From positions 50,856,530-50,920,529 of the forward strand of contig OZ029914.1 of NCBI GenBank assembly GCA_964023275.1: DNA of 64,000 bases. The letters run 5' to 3'. Position 1 is the stretch's first letter, and every line of letters begins with the position of its first letter. Below are positions 45,250-56,794 of the stretch, piece by piece. The notes beneath the pieces were generated by a model. That model ran no database searches. It was not told the DNA's origin and saw only the letters and a list, made by a program, of their open reading frames with translations. Origin of the DNA: Norana najaformis (Eukaryota > Annelida > Clitellata > Crassiclitellata > Hormogastridae). A program made the translations under genes and the position numbers.

Positions 45250-47749
45250 ATGGAAAAGCTAAAGCGACAGCGCAGCAAACTAAGCGAAAGTGCAAGGGAG
45301 GAAAGAGTCAAAGAAACTGACTGGAGAACCAATAAATCAGCTTTAGAGTGCAACCGTTATATGCTGGAAAACGAAATAGCAACAGATGTCTGTTTCGCAG
45401 TCGGGCCTCCAGGTGGCGCGACAGTCAAAATTCGTGCTCATGTATATATGCTGGCGTCAAGGAGCCAAGTATTTGAGACTATGTTCTTTGGCGGATTTTC
45501 AAGAAGTCACTTTGCAGCTAAGAAAGAGATTTCACCAAAATCAGAAATCAGAATCGATGATGTTGATGAGGAAACTTTCGAGGAGATGTTGAGGTAGGCT
45601 ATTACTTGTATATTTATTATTATTTTTTGCCTCGAGGTAGATATGATCCCTCAGGATTTCAGAAATGAGAAATACACGTTAAAGGAAAGTTTTAAAAAAT
45701 TACTACTACTACCGTTATTAGTATTACTACTACTTCTACTGCTATTGCTAATCTAGGTCTAATCTTATGTAATCTAATTACTTCTACTGCGCCATTATCG
45801 TATTACCCAAGGCATCAATCGATGGTCGCTTCAAGTCAAAATTGCAATCCAAATTCATAGTCCGTTGAATAAGTCAGGTAGAATTCCGATAGTTCAGCAA
45901 ACCAGAATTGTAATTGTATTTGAGATTTATAAAGCGCCTCTTAGAGGATAAACTCAACAGAGGTGCTTCCGACCCAAAAAAGTGAAATCACTGTTGAACA
46001 GTACAGTCTTCAGGCGCTGCGGAACACTGAGAGGGGAAAAGAAAGAAGCTCAAGTCGCAATCAAAATCGCAAAAGCCATCGATTGGTGGACCATCACAGA
46101 AGTCAGGTGACGGTGGCTAAGCAAGTTGAAACAGAAGAATCTTAAGTTTAAACCTGAGTGACATCACAGAACTAAAAGAACGAATTGAACTCGGCAGCGA
46201 ATTCCAAAGCCCTGCCCAGTAACAGAGAATGCTCTAGAGCTAGTATTAATACTACCAACACTACTGCTGTTGTTAATGTCACCATCACTGCCACTAATAC
46301 TACCATGTTTATTATGGTCAACGTCATTATCGTTATCATCGAAATCATTATCATGTGTAAAAGGCAGTTTGTCTGGATGTAAGAAATTATAAAGCAACCC
46401 GTTGTGTATTTTTCACTAGGTTCATATATTACGAAGATAGCACCATGGTCACGTTGAGTTCCGCTCCGTCGCTGATGTATACCGCAAAGAAATATATGCT
46501 TTCACAGCTGTATCAGCAGTGCTGCAAATGCCTTCTGGAAGGTGTAAATGTCAATAACGTTGTTTTACATCTTGAGCTCAGTCTGCTTTTTGATGTCAAA
46601 GATCTAACGGAAAAATCTCTCAAGCTCATAGCCGATAAAGCCGATGTTATTTTGACTGGAAGCATGTTGAACAGCGTCTCCCGTGCTACCCTCGAACTCA
46701 TACTTGGTCTTGATAAGATAGCCGCCGATGAATCGCTGGTCTACTATGGCTGCATCAATTGGGCGAAACATCAGCTACGAACCGAACAATCTATCGAGAA
46801 TCCGACCAATCAGCAAATCAGAAAAATCATTGGTTCTCTCATCTACCTTATTCGATTTCCAGCGATGAATCCCAAAGAGTTTGCTGAACTTGTAGCTGAG
46901 AGTGAAATTTTGACCGCAGAAGAAAAGTCGTCTATTTTCTGTTATTTCGTCACCAAGAACAAGACCGATGTACCGATGTTCAGTGTTCAGCAAAGAAACG
47001 AGTTCGCAGTCGAACGTTTTAGCCAAGTGAAAACATCGCCGCATTTGTGTTACACTGGAATTCCATTTACCTGTGAAACCAGCTTCATCTCAGACCAGGA
47101 CATCGCTTTGACGGCTGTGGCTCTGTACGCTAGTGAAGACTCCCCGTCTCCAGTCGACCTATTGGTCCTCCGAGAGTCGAAGATTGTGTCAAAGAAGTCG
47201 ACTGTTGTTCCAGTAATGGAAGATTCTACTTACTTCAAAGTTTCCCTGGAAGAACCAATCAGCATTTCTAAAAATGTGAGGCACACAATAACTGTCCATT
47301 TTCATGGAAATATTAGATATTATGGCTGTGAAAGTCAAAGCAAATGCACAGTTCAAGATGTTACATTTTCGTTCCCAGAATCATCTACAACAAGTTCAAG
47401 TGTTACAGTTCTTGGGCAGATTCCCGTGATATATTTTCAAGTTGTCAGTTCGTCGTCAAAAGCAGCCAAAAACTACTTTACAATTATGCAACACAATTGC
47501 AGACAACTTGTCAGTTCGTCCTCAAAAGCAGCCAAAAACTACTTTACAATTGTGCAACACAATTGCAGACAACTTGTCAGTTCGTCGTCAAAAGCAGCCA
47601 AAAACTACTTTACAATTATGCAACACAATTGCAGACAACATCATAAACGATATCTTGTTTTCATGACGATAATTGGTGTATTGTGTTTCCTCGTTATGAT
47701 ATTTATACAGAAAGAAACCAAAAGATATCCTGAAAAATGGATAAGGTAA
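45250..47749 (+). CDS. BTB-BACK-PHR protein E with repeats and a C-terminal membrane segment
   Basis: Exon 1 45250-45593 (ATG of MEKLKRQR; donor GTAGGC), intron 826 bases, exon 2 46420-47749 (acceptor CACTAG); 557 residues. BTB: ECNRYMLENEIATDVCF, VKIRAHVYML, then FIYYEDS across the junction. BACK: WAKHQLRTEQSIENPT, LIYLIRFPAMNPKEFAEL. PHR: from about residue 280, ending GQIPVIYF. Such proteins (BTBD3/BTBD6 class) act as Cullin-3 ubiquitin-ligase adaptors. Unlike its neighbours, it continues past PHR with three 22-residue repeats (456-521; SSSSKAAKNYFTI, QHNCRQ) and a hydrophobic helix (about 526-544; YLVFMTIIGVLCFLVMIFI) followed by a basic tail, like a tail-anchored membrane protein. The intron holds a LINE 3' relic and (AAT/ATC)-rich sequence. 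The PHR part is the most diverged of the five. Confidence 0.88.
45905..46030 (-). mobile_element. LINE 3'-end relic in the intron of gene E
   Basis: AATTGTAATTGTATTTG followed by TAAAGCGCCTCTTAGAGG matches the 3' end at 30430-30560 (TAAAGCGCCACTTAGG). Only the terminal part remains. Confidence 0.55.
47441..47638 (+). repeat. Three in-frame 66-bp tandem repeats in gene E
   Basis: Units at 47441, 47507 and 47573, each 66 bases, nearly identical. They encode [V/L]VSSSSKAAKNYFTI[M/V]QHNCRQ with three scattered nucleotide differences, which suggests recent expansion. Confidence 0.92.
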
Positions 47750-48300
47750 ATGTAAAGATATAACAATTGTTTCGCGAATCTCTACACAATCTGCAGAAGC
47801 GTGGTCTTGGTTTTTGAAGGATCAGTCAACTGCTTGCGCAAACAAATAACAGGACACCTTTTAACCGACCATTTTACGCTTGAACTTGTCGACAAAACCC
47901 GAAAGGATGGCTGGCTGAGTTGGCCACGTCATTTTATTCTGAAATACTAGATTAATAGAAGGCAGGTGTTTAATTTCTTTTAAAAATTTCCAGAAATTTA
48001 GCCATAGTACTTTTTTGAACAACTAATATTTATTTCATGATAACATTTTATAACTTTTATATTAGTTAAACTATTTTAGAAATATATATATAAATATGAA
48101 AATTATATATATATTATCAAAGACACTTCATATAATATTTATGCTTGTACATATTTGCTAAATAGTTTTAAAATATTTTGTGCAAACGAGCAAGAAAATA
48201 TTTTATATCGTACAAAGTTAGATTGTTCTTATTTTTGAAAAACTCTAAACAAAATACGACTAATCTTATTTTCCATAGGGCATGCTTTGGAACCAAAATA
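47750..48300. other. 3' flank of gene E
   Basis: AT-rich; nothing recognised apart from a TATATA tract near 48080-48115. Confidence 0.4.
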
Positions 48301-48304
48301 AATG

Positions 48305-48565
48305 TGAATGTACACGGTTTTATATAGCTAGGTATGACCTCGAGCCTGCTCATTTTGCAATGAATTTATTAATCGAGTGAGATTCTTTACCACCGCTGTC
48401 CGTTTGAATGGATGCCAAGGCATTTCAAGTCACAGTCTACGGACCGTGCTAGCTAGATTTTAATCTCTGAAATAATAGCCACTATCGGTATGCGAACCGG
48501 CGTCCTAACGCACGGAGGCGCCTTGACGTACACTTTAGCCACTGAGCTAACCAAACCAAGTTGGG
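48305..48565 (-). mobile_element. tRNA-derived SINE (family 1), best copy
   Basis: On the minus strand the head reads TTAGCTCAGTGGCTAAAG (A box) and CGGTTCGCATACCG (B box) about 35 bases later, a Pol III promoter of tRNA type. The body contains AGCACGGTCCGTAGAC, AACGGACAGCGGTGG and AATTCATTGCAAAATGAGC, shared with the other copies. Confidence 0.8.
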
Positions 48566-48597
48566 GTTAAGACAATTTGTTTTGTGGTGAGTGACTT

Positions 48598-48985
48598 CTA
48601 GTTGTTTAGGGAACGTGTTAGTGTAGTGGTATGGTCGGTGCCTCGTAACCTAAGCGGAGGGCCGTGGGTTCGAATCTGCCTCAAGCCACTGCGTAGAGAT
48701 CTTGCACAAGTTACACACCCATAATTGTCTGTGAGGAAAGTAACAGAAACCGCCTCACTCATCTCATCCCCGGGTGGCATAAAGCCAATGGACCAGTGGC
48801 GGCTCCAAGATTGCTTGCGTGGATGGGTAAGAACAGTTCCAGAGGGGCGCCACATTCTGGCAGTCCACCTTGCACGGGTCTGGTCTGAGGGGAGCCGGGA
48901 TATAACCGAGAGGGGCGCGGTGGAACCGCCCCCACGCCTATAGCTAAAGCCGCCACTGCAATGGACCTACCTTCGGGCAGAGAAC

Positions 48986-49036
<51 letters not shown>
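48598..49036 (+). mobile_element. tRNA-derived SINE (family 2) with (ATC)n tail
   Basis: A box TTAGTGTAGTGGTATGG near 48618 and B box GGGTTCGAATCTGCC near 48667. The body runs for about 320 bases and ends GCAGAGAACTCATCATC at a long pure (ATC)n tract (48987-49034). Only one copy in the window. Confidence 0.75.
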
Positions 49037-49559
49037 GTTGTTTAAATTGCAATTTAGAATGTAGTTATTGCTTTTAATCAAAACAAATTCCTTTCATTTC
49101 ATGATTATTTAAACAAAAATATGTTCAGGTTTGTAGATTTTTATGTATTCATTCTGTACTTGTACTTAATGGGCGGGAGTGAAATACTGTATGCTAATTC
49201 GGTTGAAGTCCATAGGTTTTATTGTGTCAGTGTTCACATTAATGTGGGCGGTACCATATGCAATATGGAAAGCTGTTTCACAGCATAAATGCTATATTAT
49301 TTTTGCTTTATTTCTGTGTTTTGCACGACGTCGCGTGCTTGTAAAATTTAATTATAGAAATTCAATCATTTATTCGTAACTTCTAACCAACTGTAATTTG
49401 CAAAAACTGAAATCCATGCTATCTGCAATCCCCAATATGGAGTTAAGCTTAAACAGCAACTAAAGAAAGTGTAGATAAGAGAGATTTACAGTACATAGGC
49501 CTACATAGATACGCTAAAGCCAAAGTATGGGGCCTGGATCGTCTGCGAGAACTGTAAAT

Positions 49560-49800
49560 GTAAATGTAAACGTTTCTGTGTAGCAAATGTATGGCCTCGA
49601 CCATACTAATTTTTCAATGAATTTATCGGGTGAGATCCCTTACCACCGCTGCCCGTTTGAATGGGTATCACACCATTTAAGGTCCCTTGTTCGGACCGTG
49701 CTAGACCGAGATTCAAATCGTGGCGATTGGTATGAGAAGCGGCATCCTCACGCACCGAGGCGCCTTGACGTACGCTTCAACCAATGTGACTAACCAGGAC
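49560..49800 (-). mobile_element. tRNA-derived SINE (family 1) with TTTACA-type tail
   Basis: GGTGAGATCCCTTACCACCG and CATCCTCACGCACCGAGG match the other copies. The 3' tail on the minus strand is TTTACATTTACATTTAC (plus strand 49552-49569), giving the family's tail unit. Confidence 0.75.
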
Positions 49801-50587
49801 AGCAATCTATAATAAAGAAAATGAAAATGAATTACACTATTCTATGTGCTAAGTATGTGCTCTCCTTTGGTTTATAAACACTTGATTCCTTTTAAACATG
49901 AAACACTCGCTTTCCTGAATTTCCTTTTTAATCATTGTACGCGAACAGAACTCTAAAACTGCAACTTGCGTCAGAGCCTATAATATTTTGAGGATTCAAA
50001 AACATTTTGGCACTCTTGGTCTATCATACTTTCTGAGCGCGCAATACGTTTGCACAGAGTTAAGAGCTCAGTCTAAATAAACAGAGCATGAAGTACTTAA
50101 GCGATGAACCCGTCATGGTTATCAATAGCAAGACGTCCTTAAGTAAACAAAAGGATTAACGCAATAAAAGACCCATGTACAGTAGCTTGACAAAGCTTTC
50201 TGCATTATAAAAACTCAACGTATGTTCTTTCGGAGTTGCTCGGATTTAAAGTTAAAAGAAGTTTAGCAACGTATCCATTAAATATTAAGTTCTGTATTCG
50301 CTATTCAGCAAGCAAGTGTTAAAAGTTTTTTGTTCAGGAAATGCCGCGAATCTATGAATAATTTCATGTCGAAAATAGACCTACGAAAGAGGAAGCTAGA
50401 ACCATGAGGCTCTATATCTTCATGCTCATACTATTCGTCATTCATCACAAGTATGGCCATCATCATCACCACATCATCATCACCACCACCACCATCATCA
50501 TCATCACCAGCAACGTTATAATTATAATTTTCTTCATCTAAATCGTGGTTGTATTCGCCAGCGTGTTCTCATTTGTGATTTCAGATC
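49800..50587. other. Intergenic, upstream of gene F
   Basis: 49810-50080 resembles 8220-8460 (a shared block beyond the SINE). 50455-50515 is an (ATC/ACC)n tract. Possible promoter region of gene F, with no distinct signal. Confidence 0.4.
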
Positions 50588-52539
50588 ATGGCAAGCCGAA
50601 GCGAGATTGGATGGCAGTCAGGAAAGATATTGACTGAGTGCCTACGGTACATGTTGGACAACGAAATAGCAACGGACGTCTGTTTTGAAGTCGGGGCACC
50701 AGATGGACCAACTGTCGAAATTCGGGCTCATAGGTTTATGTTGATATCACGCAGCCCAGTCTTCGAAGCCATGTTCTCCAGTCAGATGTCGGAGACGAAG
50801 TGCGAATCAGAAGCCAAGATACGAATTGTTGATATCAACGCAGAAGCATTTAAGTTGTTGTTGGGGTAGGCGTACAATTCAGTTTTGGTTTTTCAAAGCA
50901 ACAGATTGGTTGATTTACACAAACGTCTTATATTAACAGTGTAAGTTGTTGGTTTTTGAAGGAGCCCTGTAAATGGTCATGTTCATAATTGTAGGAAGGT
51001 GTTTATATGTGCATCGTTGTATAAAATACCAGAGCCATTCGCATGTTCGTTTTTTGGTGCATTTGTATGGATTTTTGTTTTGAAAAATGACATACTGCTG
51101 CTACAAATATGTATTATAAGTGAATTTGTGTGTAATGTACCTGGCTTAGAAAACAAATTGAAATGGATCACTTAGTAATAGGCTAATAAGTATGTAGCCT
51201 AAAATAATAAAAGGGATTTCTTTGTACATGCCTGTAATGTATTCCTTGCTAAATGCTATTTTTGCTATTTTTTGCCTCATTAGCTATGTGTAATGAATAA
51301 CATTTAAAGGCTTGCAGTTTATATGCGATTTGATTAAAATTGATGAGTGAAGTAATTTATTCTCTAACTATGGCCATCTCTTTTTCAGCTTCATTTATTG
51401 CGATTCGGTCAGTGTAGACTTTGGATCAGCTCAAACTCTTCTCTATGCCGCAAAGAAGTACCTTCTTTCCACGTTGACGGTTTCCTGTTCAACATATCTT
51501 CAAAGCATTTTGAATACCAACAATGTCTGCGAAATACTAGAGTTGAGTCTTACTTTTGAAATCGACGATCTGAAAAGTCGATGTCTCGGATTTGTTGCTG
51601 ATCACTCGGAAACGGTTCTAAATGGAAACGAATTCCTTACTCTTTCTCGTCAGTCTTTTGAAGCCATATTAAAGTTGGATAGGATGATGTCAGGACCATC
51701 AACATTGTTCCAGAGCTGTGTAAGATGGGCAAAGCACCAAATTCAGAGCCAGCTATCTGTCGAGGATCCAACTGACCTTCAGGTTAGAGAAATTCTGGGG
51801 AGTCTTCTATACGAAATACGTTTTCCAACAATCAATGTAAACGAGTTTGCAAATCTCGTCGGTGAAAGCGACGTTTTAACAACCAAGGAGAAGTCAGCTG
51901 TTTATTATTACTTGGCGTCTAGAAAAGGGAAAGATAAGCTGAAGTTTAGTACAGAGAACAGACATGAACATTTGGTTAATCGCGCCATCAAAAGTACCAA
52001 AGGTTTGTGGCCTCATTCACAATGTCCTTCATGTAGCAGTATTAAGAAAAGCTCGTTCGAATTCAGTTTTAAAACAAACAAATGCATTCTGTTAACTGGA
52101 CTTGGTCTCTATGCAGGACACAACGGATCTGACTACCCTGTTGACATACAGGTTAGCCAGGAGAAAGTTTCTCTTCTACAGAAAAAGCTCATAGTTCAAG
52201 AAAAAGGAAATTCGACAACTTTTAAAGTTTCTTTTAAGGAATCAATTGGGATTACCCAGGGAAAAGTATATAGGATACGTGCGTTGGCTTATAATCCCAT
52301 CGGTTATTATGGTGAACTTTGCAACGAAATACAGGTCGAAAAAGTCACACACATTTGTGTCTGGGTCGCCAAATATGTCAGACGTCTATCGCTGCGTCCA
52401 GTGTGGTGTCCTGTCAAACACGCCAGGCTGTAACAAATGCGGTACGCGATCAGGATTGCAAAGAATAAACCATGCATTGTGTAATCAGAATGCAACGTAT
52501 GGTCAGATTCCTCAGCTGTATTTTATCCACATATCTTAA
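50588..52539 (+). CDS. BTB-BACK-PHR protein F with zinc-ribbon-like insert; one apparent frameshift
   Basis: Exon 1 50588-50865 (MASRSEIGWQ; donor GTAGGC), intron 523 bases, exon 2 from 51389 (acceptor TTTCAG). BTB: LTECLRYMLDNEIATDVCF, VEIRAHRFMLISRSPVFEAMF. BACK: VRWAKHQIQSQLSVEDPT, LYEIRFPTINVNEF. PHR: GLGLYAGHNGSDYPVDIQV, then IGYYGELCNEI. In the main frame the protein ends at 52433 with an unrelated tail. The next frame encodes the expected remainder, with two CxxC pairs (CVQC ... CNKC) and the canonical GQIPQLYF end at 52539. The switch lies in a CACACACA run at 52346-52353, so it is either a real indel or a sequence error. A further CPSC pair opens the PHR domain. Probable Cullin-3 adaptor. 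Confidence 0.82.
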
Positions 52540-53245
52540 TGCATATGTTACTCGACATGTCTTGTCATAATTTTGAAACAGCAAGACAGTAGACCGCGCA
52601 TTATAAAAAACAACTTTGCTAGTTGTTTCATATGCATGCAACGTTTGCAGTAAATGCGGTTCGATGATGCTACCGCGATTGGTGTTGTAGTGACAGTTAG
52701 GTTGCAATTTTTAAAGGAAAGGCAAATTTTCTCTACTGTTTCTGACAATTCACTTTTTAAGATATTTGTGTCTTATTCATTTCGTTTCACTTTCAGTAGT
52801 TTTCTCGCTGCTTCCAACATCAAATCGCATCCTGATGTTGGTGACCAGCTATTAGAAGTAAGTTATATCGATGAAATGAGTGTGAAACAGAAGATCATAC
52901 TGTTCCAAATCACGAATGCATCATAAACATTAGCAATAATCTTCAGTTTTGATGTTCTTAGGACATAAATTGGAAACTGGTTGACAACTGTCAACCTCAA
53001 ATTACGATTTTGAAGGCAGTTTTGGTTCTTGTAATGAATGATGCACTTAAAAAAGAAACAGTACCAAAATTACAAAATACCAAGATGCATTTCTCTTTTT
53101 GAAGTAGCTACTTGTTACTCACGAACGATTCATTGGTAAAGCTTTATATATAAATGGGCACTTTGTAGTTCTTAACTTTTTCGAAGACAAGAATAAATTT
53201 CTTCAAAGCTTAGCCTTAACTTCGCCCCGGATATCGCCTGAGTCC
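52540..53245. other. Space between convergent genes F and G
   Basis: No gene recognised; the short ORF at 52654-52926 has no known features. Holds the 3' ends of both transcripts. Confidence 0.4.
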
Positions 53246-55088
53246 TTATTTGGAGAAATACAGCCGCGGAATCTGGCCAATTGTTTCACTGGTGGAATTG
53301 GCCGCGAGACGTGGACACTTGGGTTTCGAAAAGTGAAATGTAACGTTCCCACTTTTACACGACGCCTGACAACAATTCCCGTAGTAACCTATGTAACCGT
53401 GTGCGAACGCAATTATCGTATAAACCACTCCGGCTTTGACGCTAATCGACTTGTCCAGCGAAACTCGGAAAGGCACCGAACATCCCGTTTCAGGAACTGT
53501 AACCGTTTTCTTGGCAATGCAGTCGCCGGATTCCAGAACTTCCACATCCACGACGTATCCAGAAGAATTTTGTCCAGGGAAAAGTCCAAGTCCAGTCAAC
53601 AGAACAGCATGATCCGTTTTGAAATCAATTGCATCAGCAGTGGGAGAAAGGTAATACCAACTGTGGGCGATACTCGTAAGAGCCCTATCGACCCAAAGCT
53701 CATCGACGTGTCGTCTCTGGGTTGGGAACAAGAATTCATCTGTCTTTTCGTTCGTTATGAAATAGTAGTAGATTGACGATTTCTCATCGCTGCTTAGTAG
53801 ACCACTGCGTCCAAGAAGTTGCGCAAATTCCTTGGCGGTCATGGTTGGAAAACGTATCAGGTATAGAAGGTTCCCCAGTGTTTGTCGAGTTTGTGTGTCG
53901 GTGGGATTTTCCACGGATTCCTCAGTGCGGAGCTGAAATTTTGCCCAGTTGATGCAGCTCTCCAAGATGGAAGTCTCATTTGACCAGAGCTTATCCGTCT
54001 GAAGTATTGCTTCAACTACCTGTCGAGACGAACACTGGAGCTCTCTACTCTTCAAAATGTGTTCCGAATTGACAGCTATGAATTTGAGGCAGTTGGCTGA
54101 AAGTTCTTCGTCTCCAAAGAGCAGACTTTGTTCTAGAATTTGGCAGACGTTTTCGGTGTTCAGGTAGTTACGAAGACATTTTCCACACTCCTGAACGAGT
54201 CTTTGAAGCATGTATTTCCTTGCGGCATACATCAGAGGCAGGGCTGTGTCGTATGTCACTGTCGCGGTCTCACAGTAAATGAAGCTACGCAGATGAAAGC
54301 AAAATTTGAAATGGACAAAAGGGTTAAAACACAATGAAACATTTATAAAAATCAACAAGTTTTAAACCAAACAACAAACTTAAAATAACTCTTGAGCAAA
54401 AATGGGAACACGCATAAAATTAACCAACTAAAGTACACTGTAATTCCTACTGCAATCAAAATACTGGAAGACTGTGTTCGCCTTTCAATACGTTTGTCGA
54501 CGCAGACGAGCTCACCAACAAATCATTCTTCCAGCACACTATCCGTACTTCTATTATTATTGTTTGTGTTCAAACAAATCATAAGGTATTTTAGCAACGT
54601 TACGCAATAATAAACAAATGATGGCTAACACAATAATGGGCTTTGATATACAGATCATTTGAGGATATGACTCGATTATCTGAATTTTAATTAAGCAGTT
54701 TTAGTTTCATTACTCTTGCTAGGAAATGCTATACTAAACAGCAAACTAAAGAACTGATGCGAATCCACGAGTAAAGTAACGCAGACTTACAAAATCAATG
54801 TCTAGCTTACTTTAAGACTTCTCTGAAGACAAGAGGGTTTATATCTTCGATTTTTATCTTCTCCTCTGGTCCATTTCTGCACTCAATCATTCCGCTGGAG
54901 AACATGGCTTCGAAGACTGGAGTTCGTGAGATCAACATGTACTTATGCGCCCGGATGTTGACTACTGTGCCATCTGGTGATCCCACTTCAAAACAGACAT
55001 CCGTTGCTATTTCGTTGTCCAACATGTAACGGTTGCATTCCAACACCGTCTTCTCTATTTGCCACCTGTTCTCTCCTCTTGCACACAT
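53246..55088 (-). CDS. BTB-BACK-PHR protein G (BTBD6-like)
   Basis: Exon 1 54811-55088 (MCARGENRWQ; donor GTAAGC), intron 526 bases, exon 2 53246-54284 (acceptor GCGTAG); 438 residues. BTB: TVLECNRYMLDNEIATDVCF, VNIRAHKYMLISRTPVFEAMF, joined to FIYCETATVTYD. BACK: NWAKFQLRTEESVENPTD, LLYLIRFPTMTAKEF. PHR: VLLTGLGLFPGQNSSGYVVD, GVVYTIIAFAHGYIGYYG, and the usual end GQIPRLYF. Complete with no visible defect. Expected to recruit substrates to Cullin-3. In this window its exon 2 is the closest match to the BTB/BACK part of the Mab-21 fusions (shared ALPLMYAARKY and a SNET motif). Confidence 0.92.
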
Positions 55089-56794
55089 CTTGTATTATCT
55101 GTAAGGCCTGTTGCAACTTGAACAAGCCGTAACCTTTAAGAACACGGTGGTATTATCAATTGTTAATGGCTCCAAGTTTATAACAATTACTAACGTCATG
55201 CACATCCTTATTTGCAAAACATTCTCTTAAGAAATATATAGTTTGCATCAGTTAATTAGTTCATTTTTCTATATATTTACCTTATCCTTTTTCATGTTGG
55301 TTCTGATGTTTTTTAAAACTCTGGTTGATAATTAAGTAAGTAATTAATCTGATAAATTTTCAATTAGTAAATCTGTAAGGAACCTCGTCAATATTTCTAC
55401 TGGGAAGTCCTTCAAACCAATTCATACACCGTTCGATGTATTCACTCGTATGGCTCTCCTTCAGTCCATTTATGTCTCAGTTTTTTCTTCCCTGCTTCAG
55501 TTTCTTCATGGCGGTCTGAATTCGGGTCAACAATAAACTCAGTGGTAGTGTTCTCTTCTCCAGTGCTGCCAGAGTATCCTTCATAATTACAGAAGCTTCT
55601 AAAAACCGTATAGTAGCCAGAATGTTGTTACTGCACTGGTTAGTGTTAAGTATACCAAAATTATCTCAGAAAAACTTAAGTTATATTAAAGAATCACTCA
55701 CCAACTGTAGCCCGACGTCACTTGGAGTTTAGGGTATGTAGTTGAGTTGCTAAAGCATCGATGAATCTTAAAACTAGAACGCTGTGTGTTTATACCCTTT
55801 GACCTGTCATGTGTGTCATAGTCAGTCTTTTGGGGCTGAGAATATGACCTTTGACCACAAGGCGTGTTAAGACAAGCCAGGTTACGAGTAGTCTGTGTTA
55901 GACGAGTAACGTATAGCAGTCGGTTAACGATGACTAATCGTTAACGTAATATTTATATCTATAGAACCAGTTCAAGAAGAACTTCTCAATTATGCTTCCG
56001 ATTTGATGACATAAACCACGATCGTACATAACGATTTTCAACGATTGGCAAAATAGTTTAAATGGTGATAACTTTCTCTTCGGATGCGTCTGCAATTTCA
56101 TTAAAATATCAGCTTCTCGAGTATTAATTTTGATTGATCTCTGCTCCAAGTTTCGTTTCACAGTTACATTAACAATTGGATCCAGTTGGGTCAGAAAAAA
56201 ATAAATAACGGTCGAATCTGCGTCATTTTCTGGTTGTGACAGCTGCTTTCACTTTCGAATTTAGTAGCCGGGGCAACAATTACAACAAGTTGAATATTAT
56301 GCGAGTGTGCATATCCGAATGCGAACTTTCCTCCACTATGGACAGTCGCTACGTGAAATCAATGACGTTATTTTGCCCGTCATTTGCTGCTTTTATAGAA
56401 TGCGATTATTATAGTTGTTCACAACAACTTCTATCAGAAATGACTAGCCTAACAATTTGTAAGATTTTCACATCATAGTCTACTTTATGTTTATTCTTAT
56501 ATTATTATACTTTATGAGCCTGGCGCCAGACACACTTGTAAAGCAGCTTAAGACCCACTTGTATCGTTTTGCTTTGGTTGTCTGACCGCTGTAACCCACC
56601 CACGCCTACTATTCCTCGCTCAGTCGATAGATAAATACCGTCTTAACAAATGTATTGCTTACTTACTTGTAACAAATGAAAAATTAATTTACTTTAATAT
56701 TTAGAACGTAGGGCTTCCCAGCTGATCATATTTAAATTGTGCCAATGAAGTAATGAGTTTTAATTGCTGCCTAAAACGCTAGAAATGCAAACTC
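55089..56794. other. Intergenic between genes G and H
   Basis: No gene recognised. 56515-56640 reads LVKQLKTHLYRFALVV on the plus strand, resembling the C-terminal end of a LINE ORF2 (weak). The rest shows nothing definite. Confidence 0.4.

Noticed and set aside
46164-46397. Asp/Asn/Val-rich ORFs in the intron of gene E
   Set aside because: They arise from ATC/ATT/ACT trinucleotide tracts and have no protein features.
47344-47666. Alternative-frame ORFs over the gene E repeats
   Set aside because: A 66-base repeat keeps all frames open by chance; only the frame joined to BTB-BACK-PHR has supporting homology.
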